Below, one piece after another: positions 8,639 to 21,099 of a stretch of 64,000 bases of DNA. Every line of letters starts with the position of its first letter. Position 1 is the first letter of the stretch. Under the pieces are notes generated by a model. It saw only the letters and a program-made list of their open reading frames with translations. It did not search any database and was not told where the DNA came from. This DNA comes from Ctena decussata (taxonomy: Eukaryota; Mollusca; Bivalvia; Lucinida; Lucinidae). The stretch is taken from assembly GCA_963989385.1 (NCBI GenBank), contig OZ022500.1, forward strand, positions 110,091,842 to 110,155,841, in the 5' to 3' direction. A program made the translations under genes and the position numbers.

Positions 8639-11600
8639 CTGAAAAAAAAGAAGAAAAAATCATAGGACATTTTGCTGAAAACAAATGAGCCGCGACACGA
8701 GAAAACCAACAAAGTGGCAAGTGCGCCCAGTGCAGACTCAGATCAGCCTGGGTATCCGCCCAGTCTGATTAGATTCTTCGCTGTCCGCTTGGAGCTAGCT
8801 TAGACCCTTTAAGCACAAGGCAAAAACCCTGAGCAGACTGGGCGGATGCCCAGGCAGATTTGAGTCTTCGCTGTGCGCACATGCCACTTTGTTGGTTTTC
8901 TCGTATCGCGGCTCAAATTCGTTTTGTCCAAAATCTGAGTATGTTTACTCGAGCCTGGTGCAAAATATTCAGCTGGTCAAGTTTGTTTATTTAAGCTCTG
9001 TCAGTGTTTATGGAATTTGTTTATCATGTTAATTTGCTGTAAAATTAAACATCTGCTATACACTGTAAAAATTTCCGAAGATTTTACGATAGAATAACTG
9101 GCAACCAGCTGCCAGTCCTTTTCCCGTTATTTTGACGGGCGTCTGCCTGTAGAACATTTATAGAAATCACGATATGGTAGAGGGAATGGTAACTGGCCGT
9201 ATTCGAAAATACCTTGATAGTGTTGAACGCGTACGGGTGCAGGGCCAATACAACACCTGTTTTATTCTATTCTACTCTGCGTGATGCCTGCAAATTTTTA
9301 CGTAAAAATAACGAGAAAAGTACTGGCATCTGGTTGCCAGTTATTCTACCGTAAAATCTACGGATTTTTTTACAGTGTAGTAATATGCCTACCGACAAAA
9401 TGTTCACAAAGTTTCTGTAGATATACGGATATGCCTGAAATAAGGACTGACTAGAACAGCCATGGCGGTTTAAACGACCAAAAAAAAAAAAAAAAAAAAA
9501 AAACGGATTTAACGTTCAGTCGGTTCCTCAAAGTATTAAATTTTGCCAACTGATTTTCTTGAAGATGACGTAGAAAGTTCTGAAACAGAGTTACTCTTTT
9601 GCATTATTTTGTAGTTTGGGTACCTCGAAAGGATTTTGTGTTGTTTTTATTGTTGTTTCCGTTGTTATTTGTCCAGTAACACTGATGGAAGAACCGGAGA
9701 CCATTGCATTTCTAAGTGGTGATGAAATGTTGACTAATCCTGCCGCCAAGGGGAGGCTGCTGCCCGGCGCAGGTGGTCGGCTGGTGTTGATGAGGTTCTC
9801 GTACTGACTTATCTGCAGCAGCCATATTGCCGGGAGGGTGGTGAGGAGATAGCTGAGGAAACAGGGACACCACCTGCAAAACAAGAACGAAATGAGACAA
9901 TTCATGCAAGAAGATTGCTGAATGCATCTGCAAACATTTAATATAGTCGGTGCATCCTTGATCTATTGGTTCACAGGCTGATATGAGCGTTTGCTCTGTA
10001 GGGTCAAGTCAAGTAAATTCGGACAGCAGGTAAAGTCGGAAAGTGACATTGTTTCCTTTATATGTCAGTTGCAACAGTGAATTCCTGATGAGACGTCTCA
10101 TCTGGATTTTCGCTGTTTGCTACGGTATGTCCGAATTTACCCGCTGTCCAAAGTTACCTGACTCGACCCTACTTGTCCTGTAAGCGCAGTTCTTGCACGT
10201 CGCTGCGTAATTTGTAACGAAGAAGCCGCTGTATAAAAAGGGCATATCAATAACTGAGGCAGGGAAATGACAATAACTACAGCAATGTGAACTTGTTACC
10301 TCACCCTGTTTCCTGATTAAGTGCAATAAAATGCGTTTGCTGCATAAACAGCGAAAAATTCATAAAATAGATGAGAGTTTCCCCTCTTCGTACATGTTCT
10401 AAGAAAGTTTTATACCTGTGGGTGGGTACATCAATACAATAAAATAGTAGTGAATTATCTCAGTCGCCTTTTTTTTTTATCAAAATTCTAAATTAGAGCT
10501 ACGCATGCCCGGACCAAGATTCACACGTGGGCTGGCTGGCTGGGTAATTTCATAAGCCTTTGAAGTTGTTGTGCCACTACATGAGGTAAATCGTAGTGGG
10601 TCTTCAAGATGCTTGGTTGGATTCAATGCACAAGACACTCAGTTCAAAGCACACATAAAGAAATAATTTCGCAACTGAGTGCTGAATATTTGGTCTTAGC
10701 GACAGTGCTTTAAAATTCTAAATACACATGTTTGCATCTTATCACGATTGTGCAAATACCCTAGAGGTTTCTAAGCCATACTAAGTATGTGTATTGGTCA
10801 ACAGTTACCCACCTAAACCCTCTCAAGAGCTGGTCAAATATTGGAGGTCAATATGCACACTAACTGCCTTATTAATATCAAGAAGCATCTTTAAAAAAGA
10901 TAATTGTCGAAGATGAAATTCGTTTTTAAAGAACAACTTTTTAGTCATGTCAGGACGGATCCACCGCTTCCTGGGTATTATCAGTACTTTTGTAAAGTAA
11001 ATGTGTCTTGTTCAAGGACAAACATGAATTCCCGAGTGAGGATTATCGTGATCAGCCTTGGTCGAGTTCGATTACAACTATTGTCTGGCGATAGTATGTC
11101 ATGGAAGAAGCGGGTCAACTCGGCCTGCTTTCTGTAAGCCTGGGGTCTTCACGGCTCCTGGGTCAACTCGGCCGCCATTCAACTCGTCCGGGTCAATTCG
11201 GCCTGCTGTCATTTGCATCCTCGCCCCAACCTACGAAGATGGGCTGCGCCAGGAATGAACGGAAACACAATAAACGAATAGAGTTTGTTGGGTTGTTGAT
11301 TTAATAAGAAGTCCTCAAAATGGTGGACAAAACATGAATTAATATAAAGGGCAACCCAATAATCCCTCAACGGATAACTGCAACTGCAGCTAGACTATGG
11401 TAACGGGACGTTCCGGGCCTACAATAATACATTGGCGCTGGGATAGCCGGACCAAGGTGCAGGGCAATTATATTTTAATTGTTTCCATAGTGCCGGAGTT
11501 TTAAGATTGGGGTCCTTTACCCTGTGAGATTTTCTGTAGTATAGGGTCGAAATAAGAGCAAGGTTGTTACCATCAGCTAATCATCACAGGTCTCTGAAAT

Positions 11601-14228
11601 GTAAAAATTCCGTTTCTGTAGGTGGGGGTTGTGGATACAAATGACTGGCGCATAGATATATGTGACAGTGTCTGGCATTTTGAGCCTTATGGAGCGAAAA
11701 TCGGAAATTTTGTTTTTGACATTTTCGTAGTTATTAGTGCTTTCAGAATAGATGTTGAGAAGCACAAAGAAATAGCGCTAAGGTCTACTGCAAAAGGAAA
11801 CGAAATTCACACCACCCGAGTTTTTGTTTTCGTTTCACTGATTGGATACAATTTACATACTAGCTGGATAAACCTTTATAATTCTGGTTCGTGACATCTC
11901 TTTTCAAAGATCTATAATGCGAACATTCTTAACAGAGTGTAGATGAAGAAAATTAAACACGCCGATAAAAATGTTGAATCACTCTTTTCAGGTGACGCTT
12001 TGAACTTTATTAGTCAGTGCACGGAAATACAATTAACTTTACATGCAAATTTTATGACGTCACTTTCATTTCACGTTTCGTGACGTCAACGTCGCTCCTC
12101 CACAAGGCTCAAAATCGCAGGCACTGTCACACATAACCATGCGGCACCATGGCCAAAACTGATGTTTTCCTTACTCATTTTCATACAACTTCGATATCCT
12201 AGTTTATTGGCCACAAGTAAGATTTAATGGCATGACTGAACTGCAAAAATACCGATACCTCACCAGGAGCTAGCTGTAACCGGGGGAACACTTATTAAAA
12301 GTATATTTCTTAGCTTTTTCTGCCTCATATTTTCATGATTTTCCCTGACTTCGTTTGGCCCAATTGCTAAGGGAGTGAATTCGTGAGTTTGTGAGTGAGT
12401 GAGCGTGTGTGCAATTGCGCGAATGAGTATCAAGGTAAGCCTGCATCGAAAACATTCCTTATCTAGAAAATTTTATCGCCGATGCAATGAATTGGTTTCA
12501 AAACTCAATGTCAGGTTAAAATCACTTTCACATGAAGGCCTATCGGAACCAGAATTTTATGATGACTTAGTATACAAACTCAAAAAGATAAGGGGTATGT
12601 CTGATTTTTCGTTCAGCTTCGAAAAAGTAGTTTTTTGTTCTCATTGTATTTTGTTCAGTGCTAGCACTAACCATCAAAATCAGGAAGTCATATGACTTCC
12701 AAGGTTTGTCATTTGGAAGTCATGCTGAAGGATAGACTTGGTTTCTTCCAGAATGTCAATATTTATATTGCTTTCTCCTTCATTAATGGGTGAAATACCA
12801 TTATTACAACAAATTTAACTCATTATTTAAGTCAATATTCCCTTTATAAATGGTAGGTTATGATAAAAATTGGAAGTCACTGACTTCTTGGCATTCAGTT
12901 TTAGAAGTCACAGACCCCCACACTTCCACTAGTGGAAGCACGGTTTGTTTCTTTGTAATTTTAGTTAGAAATACATCAGTTGTTAAAGAAGACTGATTTC
13001 TGGCGCGGCAGATCGGAAGCGCGGTGCGGTTATGGCTTTCACACTAGACCTTTAAATACACGATTGGAAAACTCGAATGCGCCTGATCTACGGCTGCTCA
13101 AACGGGTCATGAAATTTGCAAATACACTTTTCTTCATTCGTTAATATTGAATAAAACACGTCTATCCGCAAATAACGGCGATTAAATTAAAAAGGAAACG
13201 AAGCCAAAATAAAGTTTATATTCAAAAAACGTCATTTTAAAACTGTTTCTTTTCACAAATGGTAGATTATGTTTATTATCCCCTATACAATAAAAACCTG
13301 GATGCAGGTCATGCATGCTCTGATATGTCTACGACAAATAACTAGCAAATGTGCATGTGAACACATGGAATATTTCCATGCGACCAAGCGGTTTCTTGGG
13401 ATTGAAATTTATTTTAAAAATCAGGGTTCCTTTTAGTGCTTAGTGGGAATTCGAGAAGCAGTTTTATACACAACAAACTTTGATTCATTTTTCCCCTAGC
13501 AGAGATGGGCGAAACCGGAGCCCCTGGGAAAACTTGTCTTTGTCACATGTGCGCTGCCGAGGCTTGAACACACAGCGGTGAGAGAGGATAGCAAACAAGA
13601 AGGCAGTTTTCCTTTACTTTATCATTTATAGCGCCACACTTGATTGAAAATAAGCGAATTGGAAATGGCTCAGATCCAAATTAGGCTGTAATAATGATCC
13701 GCCTTATCTAAATCTACACTAGATGCCCTCTAGTCTTCAATATGGCAAAGCTGGGATGAAACATGATTTGAAATTTGTAGACGTAAAATTTGGCGTCTGC
13801 CTTTTGGGTTTGTAATGGTTTAATAGGTTACTTATTTCACCATGTCAATAATGTTGAGAGAGAGAGAGAGACAGAGAGAGAGTCACAGACGGGTGTCCCT
13901 TGTTGGGTCGTCGTCTTGCGGGTACACATGCGCAATTTCGATCGGACTAGATCTTTGCTGCTGCAGTACGAAAATAAATTTCTACAAAATGATGAAAGAA
14001 AATAAAATAATACGGAAAATATACCTACCATTTCCATTCCAGACCACCATTAAAATAAACCACAAGAAAGCCTTCAAAAATCGTAAATATATTTCCAGCA
14101 GCTAGTCCCCAGAAGCTAGCATGTCCTCGTGATATTCCTACGCGCCAAACAGCAAGGCAGTTGTGAAGGATAAGAACAGCACGAACAGATACAGCAGCAA
14201 TTATCGTCTGCTTTGATAATTTTGACAT
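7874..14228 (-). CDS. TMEM26: TMEM26-like multipass membrane protein, gene 1 (three-exon span)
   Basis: The spliced model joins 14228-14029, 9873-9624 and 8638-7874 into a 404-residue protein (human TMEM26 is about 370). All splice sites are GT-AG: intron 1 is phase 2 within a Trp codon and intron 2 is phase 0. Family signatures are VWRV at residues 27-30, EWKWWCPCFL at 64-73, ASDIMEL at 204-210, VWSVSFFQF at 232-240 and LQDGPFLCLRL at 281-291. Eight hydrophobic segments lie at about 9-28, 38-58, 71-90, 164-183, 192-213, 224-244, 266-290 and 296-328. A loop rich in Ser/Thr (about 92-150) separates segments 3 and 4, and the tail is soluble. TMEM26 has no established biochemical activity, so none is assigned. 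Gene 2 at 24629-28437 is its tandem paralogue. Confidence 0.92.
8686..8915. mobile_element. MITE family A, copy 2 (intron 2 of gene 1)
   Basis: Ends gagccgcgacacgagaaaac on the left and cgtatcgcggctc on the right, with the same internal gcccagtctgat/gactgggcggatgccc pair as copy 1. It lies about 50 bp inside intron 2 of the TMEM26-like gene. Confidence 0.88.
9059..9379. mobile_element. MITE family B, copy 2 (intron 2 of gene 1)
   Basis: Terminal inverted repeats of about 50 bp: cactgtaaaaatttccgaag on the left, cggattttttt then acagtg on the right. TA lies at each edge. The interior is inverted relative to copy 1 at 3265-3590, with shared words such as gaacat-ata and accttgatagtgttgaa. Confidence 0.87.
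9624..9873 (-). CDS. TMEM26: TMEM26-like gene 1, coding exon 2
   Basis: The 250-nt exon has acceptor TTTTGCAG ending at 9874 and donor GTACCC starting at 9623. It encodes residues 68-150. These cover transmembrane segment 3 (PCFLSYLLTTLPAIWLLQI) and an extracytoplasmic-type loop of about 60 residues containing NTS and NIS sequons. The loop is roughly half the length of that in gene 2. Confidence 0.88.
9998..10172. mobile_element. MITE family F (tagggtcaag ends), copy 1 (intron 1 of gene 1)
   Basis: Left end tagggtcaagtcaagtaaat and right end acctgactcgaccctac form an inverted pair. Internal words aattcggacag, gatgagacgtctcatctgg and ggtatgtccgaatttaccc are shared with the copy at 31360-31581. 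Confidence 0.82.
13856..13882. repeat. (GA)n microsatellite
   Basis: Uninterrupted gagaga run with a single c interruption. Confidence 0.9.
14029..14228 (-). CDS. TMEM26: TMEM26-like gene 1, coding exon 1
   Basis: Encodes residues 1-66 and two bases of codon 67. The ATG at 14228-14226 puts a short polar start ahead of transmembrane segment 1, which ends in VWRVG as in TMEM26. The donor GTAGGT begins at 14028. Reading through it gives an immediate TAG stop, which fixes the boundary. No in-frame upstream ATG was seen close by, but a 5' non-coding exon cannot be excluded. Confidence 0.88.
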
Positions 14229-14309
14229 TCTGTTGAACGCATTTAAAACACTTTCACAATGTTTTCTTTGTCATTTTTTTAATTATAACGTTTTGCTATA
14301 TGTAACTCT

Positions 14310-14520
14310 TGAAGCGCCGAAAGAGCAGACGACTAAATTTACATCTGCAAAATTAAAAAAAATCGTTTTATCCGCGCAATTTAAAAAAAAAACTAGAGGG
14401 CAAACAGTTTAGATCCTGATGAGGCGGCTCATCGTGAGCCGCCTCATCTGGCTCTACACTGTTCGCAAAGGTAACTATTGTCATTTTAATGCTTTAATTT
14501 TTAATTTCTTCCCTTGTATT
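14310..14520. mobile_element. MITE family C, copy 1
   Basis: The core gagggcaaacagt, gatgaggcggctc, gagccgcctcatc is a perfect hairpin. The flanking atttacatctgcaaaatta and the right half match the copy at 63512-63738, which shows TAATCC-type inverted ends. It lies about 80-290 bp upstream of the gene 1 start codon. Confidence 0.7.
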
Positions 14521-16483
14521 ACCTAGAAGAAAGGCACGAGCCTCAATATATGAGCATATATTACCAAAAGACAAAAAGTCTGGTTTCTCCGAAAGTATGT
14601 TTACTCATTCTTTATCCCTCAAACACTGTTTAATATGGAAAAACCGTACTGACCAACTGACCATGGAAGTTCAAGTACGTTTGTTGACACACAGATTTTA
14701 AATATACCAACACAGAGGAATAATCATGGGCCACCGTGTCCTAGTGGGTGAGGTGACTGGGTACAGTAGTGGGAGTAACTCTGCCATTTTCATTTTCACA
14801 TTGCCTCTATTCTCAATATGATGATTCAACATTTGTTAAACAAAATTTGCTTCTCTAGAAGCAATTCTTTCCTTTAAGAGTAGACCAATTTTTAAAGAGC
14901 TCTGTCATCAAAGGTATGACACAGGACCTCACAAAAGTTGTTACCCTTTGTAAATATGGCTGAAAAATATCATGCGCCTTAATTGCACTGACTCTTAAAC
15001 AATAGCCAAGTATTAGCTTTTTCAAAAAGCTGGCGACCGTTCAGCTTTTATTATTGGTAGATTTTTTTTGTCATACTTCTGCCTCAACAGAAAAGAGGGG
15101 AGCTATTCCACTACAGAATCGCTATAGACCTGACATCTACGATATTGAGAGATGCGTGGTGCTCTAATATGTAACAGTCCTGACCTGTATCAGTCCTGTA
15201 TCTGGGGTTAAACGTTTATATTTGTCATGATACACGACACCGGAGTGTATCTTGAAGATTAAATAGGTCTGCTCTTAAGGAGCCTCCGGGGATGGCCACT
15301 CCAGCTCATCGAGCATACCACCACTAGTTGTGTTGCGCCATCGCCTACAGGTCCACTAAGCTGCTGTTCTCTAGACCTTCTCAGCCTGCTAGGACTAGTT
15401 TAAAGGTGGAATCTCAAAAAGATGATGCACTCAAGTTTAGGTTTAACCAATGTTTCATATGCAGCAGACTGTGTTTACCTAAGTGCAAAGGACGAATTGC
15501 GTCGCAAAATTTCTAGGGTCCTAATTGCCGTTGATATAAATGATCCCAAATAAAGTCGTCTGCTATAAACATTTGCTAGTTCAGTCCTTCGTGTTTGAAG
15601 ATCTCTCCCCTTCCAGGAGGAGAAGTGCGTATTTACGTGTGAAGTCTTTGTTTATTTACTTGGTACCCCACATGTTCATAATGAGAAGTGTCACATCGCC
15701 TACCTGATACTATCTCCAGCTGGAGCTTCCACTCTGCGTCATACACGCTTGTTGTTATAATGCTCTTGACATTTTCGGTGTTCTGCTGTACAAATACGAG
15801 TCATGCTCCTTTCTTTAGAAGTTCGTGTCTTGTTTCCGTGTTATGTTGTTTGGTACCAAGGGCTAGGTCTAAGTCACCAAGGCATTGTTGTTGAGAGCTT
15901 CCTTTCAGGGTGTTGGTTTAGCTTTAAAGATCATGTTTTGACTGATCAGTATTAAATGCAGGTGTAGGTTTCCCCATGATACTCCTGTTGGGACAACTCT
16001 TGTTTGGAAGAGGTGTTCTCATGAAGGCAGTATTAGTGGTTGGTTTCTTTATTTACAGGTACCGCATTCCGGAAGTTCCTCAGCGGACTCGTTCAGCTTT
16101 TAACACCATGATTTAGACTGATTACTGTAGAATTCGACCGTGTCATGACACGGTCGCAACAATTCAGCTTCAAAAAAGCTGGTCGCTCACACAGGATGCA
16201 GTTACCCAGCTTTTGCAGTTGCGTTATTCAAACCTAAGTTAAAGATTTTGAAAGCTAGGTTTGATCTTCAATGTAGGTTTCAAATCTTCATATCTAGGTT
16301 TCAGACAGTTTAATCCTAGGTTTTCACTTTTCAAAACCTTGTTTCCTCATACGATGTATATAATTGATAAGGCCACGGTTTCAACTTTCAAACCTAATTT
16401 CTCAACATAACTGAACATAAATGTTCATTGAAAGACTTAAACCATGGATTTAATCCGTGGTCTATGCTTTTCAAGGAATAGCT
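14521..16483. other. Intergenic, no gene recognised
   Basis: No coding signal. Repetitive aaacctagg-type words occur at 16235-16420, with a short perfect hairpin (cgaccgtgtcatgacacggtcg-like) at about 16136-16157. The open frames at 15328-15894 lack any recognisable motif. Confidence 0.5.
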
Positions 16484-16721
16484 ACTTTAACCCATTTATG
16501 CAAGTGGACTCTTCTATCCTTATAAATTGGATGAGTTCATTTGTCAATTAAGGGGTGTCTGGTTTAGGTTATTCTAATTTCTATTTTATTTAAGGACAAA
16601 TACCCATTTATTATCCAAAGAGTGTAGACACTGATCAGCAGCCACATATTACGGCATCTGATTTGGGTCTGCACTATTTGTCTATGTCCTATTAACGGGA
16701 TGTTAGGTATGAAAAGGTTAA
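16484..16721. mobile_element. MITE family D, copy 1
   Basis: Begins tttaacccatttatgc and ends gaaaaggttaaag. The interior order of words (agtggactcttc, attctaatttctattt, gtgtagacactgatcagc) matches the copies at 27328-27486 and 29014-29244. Confidence 0.65.
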
Positions 16722-16804
16722 AGTAAGGTTTGAAAATTTTCAATTCATCGTTTAATACTCTTAAGGAAGGATTATTTTCGAAAGTTTAGCTTTTAAAATT
16801 AAAA

Positions 16805-17275
16805 TCTTGCGTTCCTTCAAGAGCAGAGAATACATTCAGAAGAAGAAACATGGGTCAGACTACGTAGTTTCGGCTAATTAAGCCTCATCAGTGACCATGA
16901 CAATATCTGGTGATGGAACCAGAGAAAAGCATACTGAAAGTTTAATTGGGCAGTCGATTGACTGACTAGTATCAAAAAGGGCCCAAATAATATAAAAGAC
17001 GATGATCTAGAATATTAGTCGAAACAAATTTTACATATCAGATTTCTCAGATTATATCCTCTGATCTCAGAGGACGAAAATAAACTGCACTATGATTTAC
17101 GGGGAGACTGATGATTTACGGGGGGACGTTTTACGACCGCCACACGACACAACACCAGTTACAGCGAAGTGAAATTAAAATCTGAAAGAGTTCCTTCAAG
17201 AGCAGAGAATACATTCATAAGAAACGAACATGGGTCAGACTACATATATAGTTTCGGCTTATTAAAAGTTTGAAC
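16805..17275 (+). repeat. Dispersed repeat family E, two copies
   Basis: Two direct copies of a ~150-bp dispersed repeat, at 16805-16975 and a shorter one at about 17160-17275. Each contains gttccttcaagagcagagaa, cataagaa(g/c)-aacatggg and tcagactac-tagtttcggct. The element is compared with an empty site near 36125 in the findings. Confidence 0.75.
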
Positions 17276-18324
17276 CGTAGTTTAAGGAATTTTGATTTTT
17301 TCAATAAATCGAAGTTTGGCCTTCTCCTACTGAAGAAACTCTGTCAACCAAGACAGATGGCCCCGCCTGCCCAAAATACGGCGAGTATTTAATCCCAACT
17401 GCCCGTATGGCCACCAGGTACAGAAAATCTTTACAGTTTTACCTCTGAAACTTTTAAACTTGTTGTTTTGAATAAAAGAAAATTGGATACCTAGATTTCA
17501 AGTTCAAACTTTAGTCCCATTGTTTAAACCAAAGGAGATAACTCCCAATTTACAGGCATCAGAGCTGCTAGTTTTGCACGTCACGCATTGTCTCCAACTT
17601 CAATTTGCTTGTAACCATGCTGTACGGGGATGTAACTCCTGAATGGAATATTATTTCAACCGAAGGAGATAACTCCTAGTTCATATGAGGTATACTACAG
17701 CTTATCAGGTCCCTGTTATCCAAATTCAAATAGTTATTGTCTAAATTTAAGGATATCTTTCAATGAATACATTCAAAGATTTATGTTAATTTCTAAACCT
17801 TTCACTATTGCTATGCTCAGCATAACCAAAATGAACTCCGAGATCATTTCGATTTGTAATTATAAATATGCCGTGAAGTTTAATCTGGTTACTGACTCAA
17901 AATGTGCACGTACCTGTACTTGAAGATAGTCTTTAAAAAATTCACTACCTTTGCAGTCATTTCTTTTATAAGCACCAGCCACGCATGAAAAACGCCTTAT
18001 ATGAAAGTGCTAACCATTATTCTTCAAGATTGTCTGAACTCTCTGTCTGCACAGAAGGACAATCGGAAAAACTCTTTTTCACCTTCAATTGCCCCTGGCT
18101 AAACGCAAAAACTCGACAAAGTTTACGACGACGGCGACACCGGAATTGTAATGATTATGTTCGGTTTTGCCAGTCGCAGGATGAGACGCAAAGTAATCTA
18201 AATAGCTTATAGAAACAAGAGTGCCATGAGGCCCTGAATCGCTCACCTGAGTAAAAAAAGGTCAAAGGAGGACCATCATTTGAACAAACTTGATAGTTTA
18301 AACTGTCAAAATATGACAGACATT
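17276..18324. other. Intergenic; SINE-tail fragment and nothing else firm
   Basis: About 17335-17450 resembles the distal part of the SINE at 30098-30367 (ctctgtcaaccaagaca, ccgcctgcc, actgcccgtatgg, gaaaatctttac). The rest is AT-rich without a gene. A gagtgccatgaggccctgaatcgctcacctgag-like stretch at about 18220-18255 looks like the edge of another dispersed repeat. Confidence 0.45.
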
Positions 18325-19754
18325 GGTTAAAGCACTTCTACCAGCAACTCCAGGAAATCATAGATCAAACACCTAAGAAGGACATTCTGGTTGTACAAGG
18401 GGATTTGAATGCTAAAGCTGGGAAGGATGCACAGGCAGACTGGGAAACGTTTGTGGACCCTACTGCAATGTCGAGACAAATGAGAGAGGTCTCAGACTGC
18501 TAAGATTTTGCAACCTGTAACACTGTAACAGCCTAGTACTGACAAACACCCTTGGCCCTCACAAACCATAAAGAAGGTAGACATGGCACAGCCCAGATGG
18601 AAAACACCACAATCAGACTGATAACATCTTAGTGAGGAAACGCTTCCGATCAGGAGTTAATATCCATAGGACAAGGAGCTTTCCTTGAGCAGACATAGGA
18701 AGATACCATGACCTGGTTATGGTGACCTTCCGAGTTCGTCTGAAAAAGTCTAGAAAACCAACCCAGCCAAGACCAAAGTTTGATCTTGAGACGTTAAGGG
18801 ACCCAGATGTGGCATGCACTTTTCAAGCAACAATAGGTGGGAAATTTGCACCACTCATTGGTCTGAGGGATAATGACATGGACAAAGATACCATGATTAT
18901 CACCTACAACACAGTAGTGACTGATGCAGCCAGTGAGGTACTTGGGAAGGAACGTCGCAGGAAAAAGCCCTGGGTCACCAGAGATATTCTCAACCTCTGA
19001 GATGAGAGTAGAAATTTGTAGAAGAAGCGGTATGAAGCAGGAGGAGCAAAAGAATACAGGAAAGCAAACAAGAGGATTCAGAAGGCAGTGAAGAAAGCTA
19101 AGGAGGACTGGATAGCTAGTCACTGCGAGGAGATTGAAACTTGCCTGAACAAAAACAACAGCAAGAAAGCATACCAGCTGGTGAAGGATCTAACTTCAGA
19201 GACACAGGGTATATCCCCAACAATCAAGGACAGGTCTGTGAAATGCCTTGCAGAGGAACAAGAGATTCTCAGCAGATGGACAGAATATAGCTCAGAACTA
19301 TACAACCATGAGACTTACGGTGACAATGCGATTCTGGACTGCAATCAGCCCGAAGAAGAAGATCAACAACCGATCCTTCGTGAGGAAGTTGTGATTGCAG
19401 TAGCAGCACTAAAGAAGGAGGAATCTGCCGGAGTTGATAATATACTAGTACAACTTGTTGAAGCTGGCGGGGAGACCATGATTGATGCTTTAACTGATAT
19501 TTGTAACAGGATCTGGAGAACAGGAGAATGGACTACCCCATGAACTCAGTCGCTGATTATACGCTCTGCGAAAAGGGCAACCTACAGCTCTGCTAGAGCT
19601 ACAGAACCATCAGCCTCATCAGTCATTCAAGCAACGTCATGCTGAAAGTCATCTTGAACAGGCTTAAACCACAAGCCGAAGAGGTAATCGCTGAAGAACA
19701 GGCTGGGTTCCAAGCCGGAAGGAGCACCACAGAACAGATCTTCAACCTTAGAAT
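18325..19754 (+). pseudogene. RTE-like LINE remnant A (endonuclease end to RT start)
   Basis: A decayed non-LTR retrotransposon. Around 18331-18450 it encodes the endonuclease core with GDLNAKAG. At 18550-18600 there is a damaged version of the endonuclease end. 18719-19000 and 19088-19543 encode the linker between endonuclease and reverse transcriptase (RVRLKKSRKPTQPR, KPWVTRDIL, AAVAALKKEES-type). After 19600 comes the first RT block (EEQAGFQAGRSTTEQIF). Frames are broken by stops and shifts at several places. The copy stops abruptly at 19754, where LINE B continues, so its 3' end was lost by deletion rather than by the usual 5' truncation. Confidence 0.85.
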
Positions 19755-19900
19755 CTATCCCGTAAAATAGAGGGTCGACGTAAATGTGAACGGACGGACG
19801 GACGGACGAATGGGTGGACGACGGACGGAAAACCGGTCGCCTGTATCGCACCTTGCTAAAGCAGGTGTGACAAAAACACACGCAATTATTCAAAATCTTA
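19755..19900. repeat. GGAC-rich tract
   Basis: A (ggac)n run at about 19790-19830, related to the ccgtccgtccgt tracts in the array at 44243-45965, followed by gtcgcctgtatcgcacc. It separates LINE A from the Harbinger derivative. Confidence 0.6.
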
Positions 19901-21030
19901 AGCCTGTTTCACATTAGCCGTGCGATTTTTTGTTCGTACGATTTCGGAGGCCATGTGTGCCGTAGACAGATCGCAGACAAAATCGCAGTGTATCTGGGCG
20001 GGTCCATCGTGGTCTCAGAAATCGTAAGGCAGCCGTACGATGTTCGTACGTCTGTCTCATGGGTCGCACAATTTTGCAGCTTAAAAGTAGAAAAAATAAA
20101 CAACATTTCGTACGGCTGCCGCAAGATGGCCGTGCAGCAGCCGTAAGACTGCCGTGAGACGTTCGTAAGAATTTGTCAAAAATCTTGCGGGCACCGTACG
20201 ACGAACAAGAATTCGCAAGGCTGTCTCACGAATGTCTTACGATGACCGTACGTTCATCGAACGAATTCGCCTCGAATGACGAATAAAATGCAAGAGCACC
20301 ACCCGCAACCCTCATAGTTTCACCATCGATTGTCGACACCACATTGGATCCTCATGGCTATCCCACAGTGGCGTATTGTCCTTCTAAGAAGGAGGCTCCG
20401 TGATGAAGAAGAGTGTCACGCCGCAATCCTGGTGCTTCTCATCCGAGCACGGCAAGGTAGAAGAGGACGTGTGAGGCGTTGGTGGGCAAACCCTGGGGAC
20501 ATGCTTCTTTTCTGGAGTCAAGACTGTGAGTACCGATTTACTTTCAAGGGAAACGCAAGTGACGCAGAAATCGTAGGACTGTCGTGCGCCTGCCGTGCGG
20601 CTGTCATGCAGCTGCCGTGCGACTTGCACGATTGTCTTACGATTCCCAACATTCTTGCGATAGCATTCTGTCAGGACGCACGACTGTCGTAAGATGCTCG
20701 TGCGGCTGTCTTGCGACCGTCGCAAGACAAACGCAAGCAATGATTGACAGCAGCCCCGCCTACAAACTTGCGAACTCCTGCAAAATCGTGAGTCAATCGT
20801 GCGGTTGTCTCAAGACTGTCGTGCGGCAGCCTTGCGGCGTCCACAGATTGTCAAAAAATCGCAGAAATAATGTGCATGTTGAGAATTTAGTTTGCGACGT
20901 TGCGACGACCTTGCGACGTCTAAAATTCGTACGACGATCTTGCGGCTGCCGCACGAAATCCAGCGATTTTTGCCAGAAATGTGATCGCAGAGGGCCGTAC
21001 GGCTGCCGTAAGGCTGATGTGAAACAGGCT
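19901..21030 (+). mobile_element. Non-autonomous PIF/Harbinger element, 1.13 kb
   Basis: Terminal inverted repeats begin AGCCTGTTTCACAT at 19901 and end ATGTGAAACAGGCT at 21030. TTA lies directly outside both ends (19898-19900 and 21031-21033), the 3-bp TWA target duplication typical of PIF/Harbinger. The interior is packed with variants of cgtacggctgccgta and cgtgcggctg on both strands. Only the N-terminal remnant of a Harbinger-like protein remains (20354-20551). Confidence 0.85.
20354..20551 (+). pseudogene. Harbinger-type transposase N-terminal fragment
   Basis: From the ATG at 20354 the frame reads a Leu/Arg-rich start and then RRGRVRRWWANPG. The Arg-Arg-Trp-Trp motif resembles the RRWWVRPW-type signature near the N-terminus of HARBI1-family nucleases. 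The reading then passes a possible splice donor (ctgtgagtacc at about 20525). No catalytic DDE domain follows within the element. I interpret it as an exon-1 relic left by internal deletion. The short match makes this tentative, but the TTA duplications support the same superfamily. Confidence 0.5.
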
Positions 21031-21099
21031 TTACTCAGAAATCTTTATTTTTGAAAATTACAATATAGTTCTCTTAACCACAATCAGATTGATTACATC

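Larger units (their letters stand above)
9874..14028 (-). other. Intron 1 of TMEM26-like gene 1
   Basis: A 4.2-kb phase 2 intron. It contains MITE F at 9998-10172, a weak repeat of gggtcaactcggcc type at 11112-11200, and a GA microsatellite at 13856-13882. Elsewhere it is AT-rich unique-looking sequence. Open frames such as 11622-11894 and 12399-12695 have no recognisable domain. Confidence 0.7.

Noticed and set aside
2461..9379. Segmental duplication of a MITE A plus MITE B pair (2461/3265 and 8686/9059)
   Set aside because: The B copies are in opposite orientation, spacing differs, and the intervening sequence does not convincingly match; both families are simply common.
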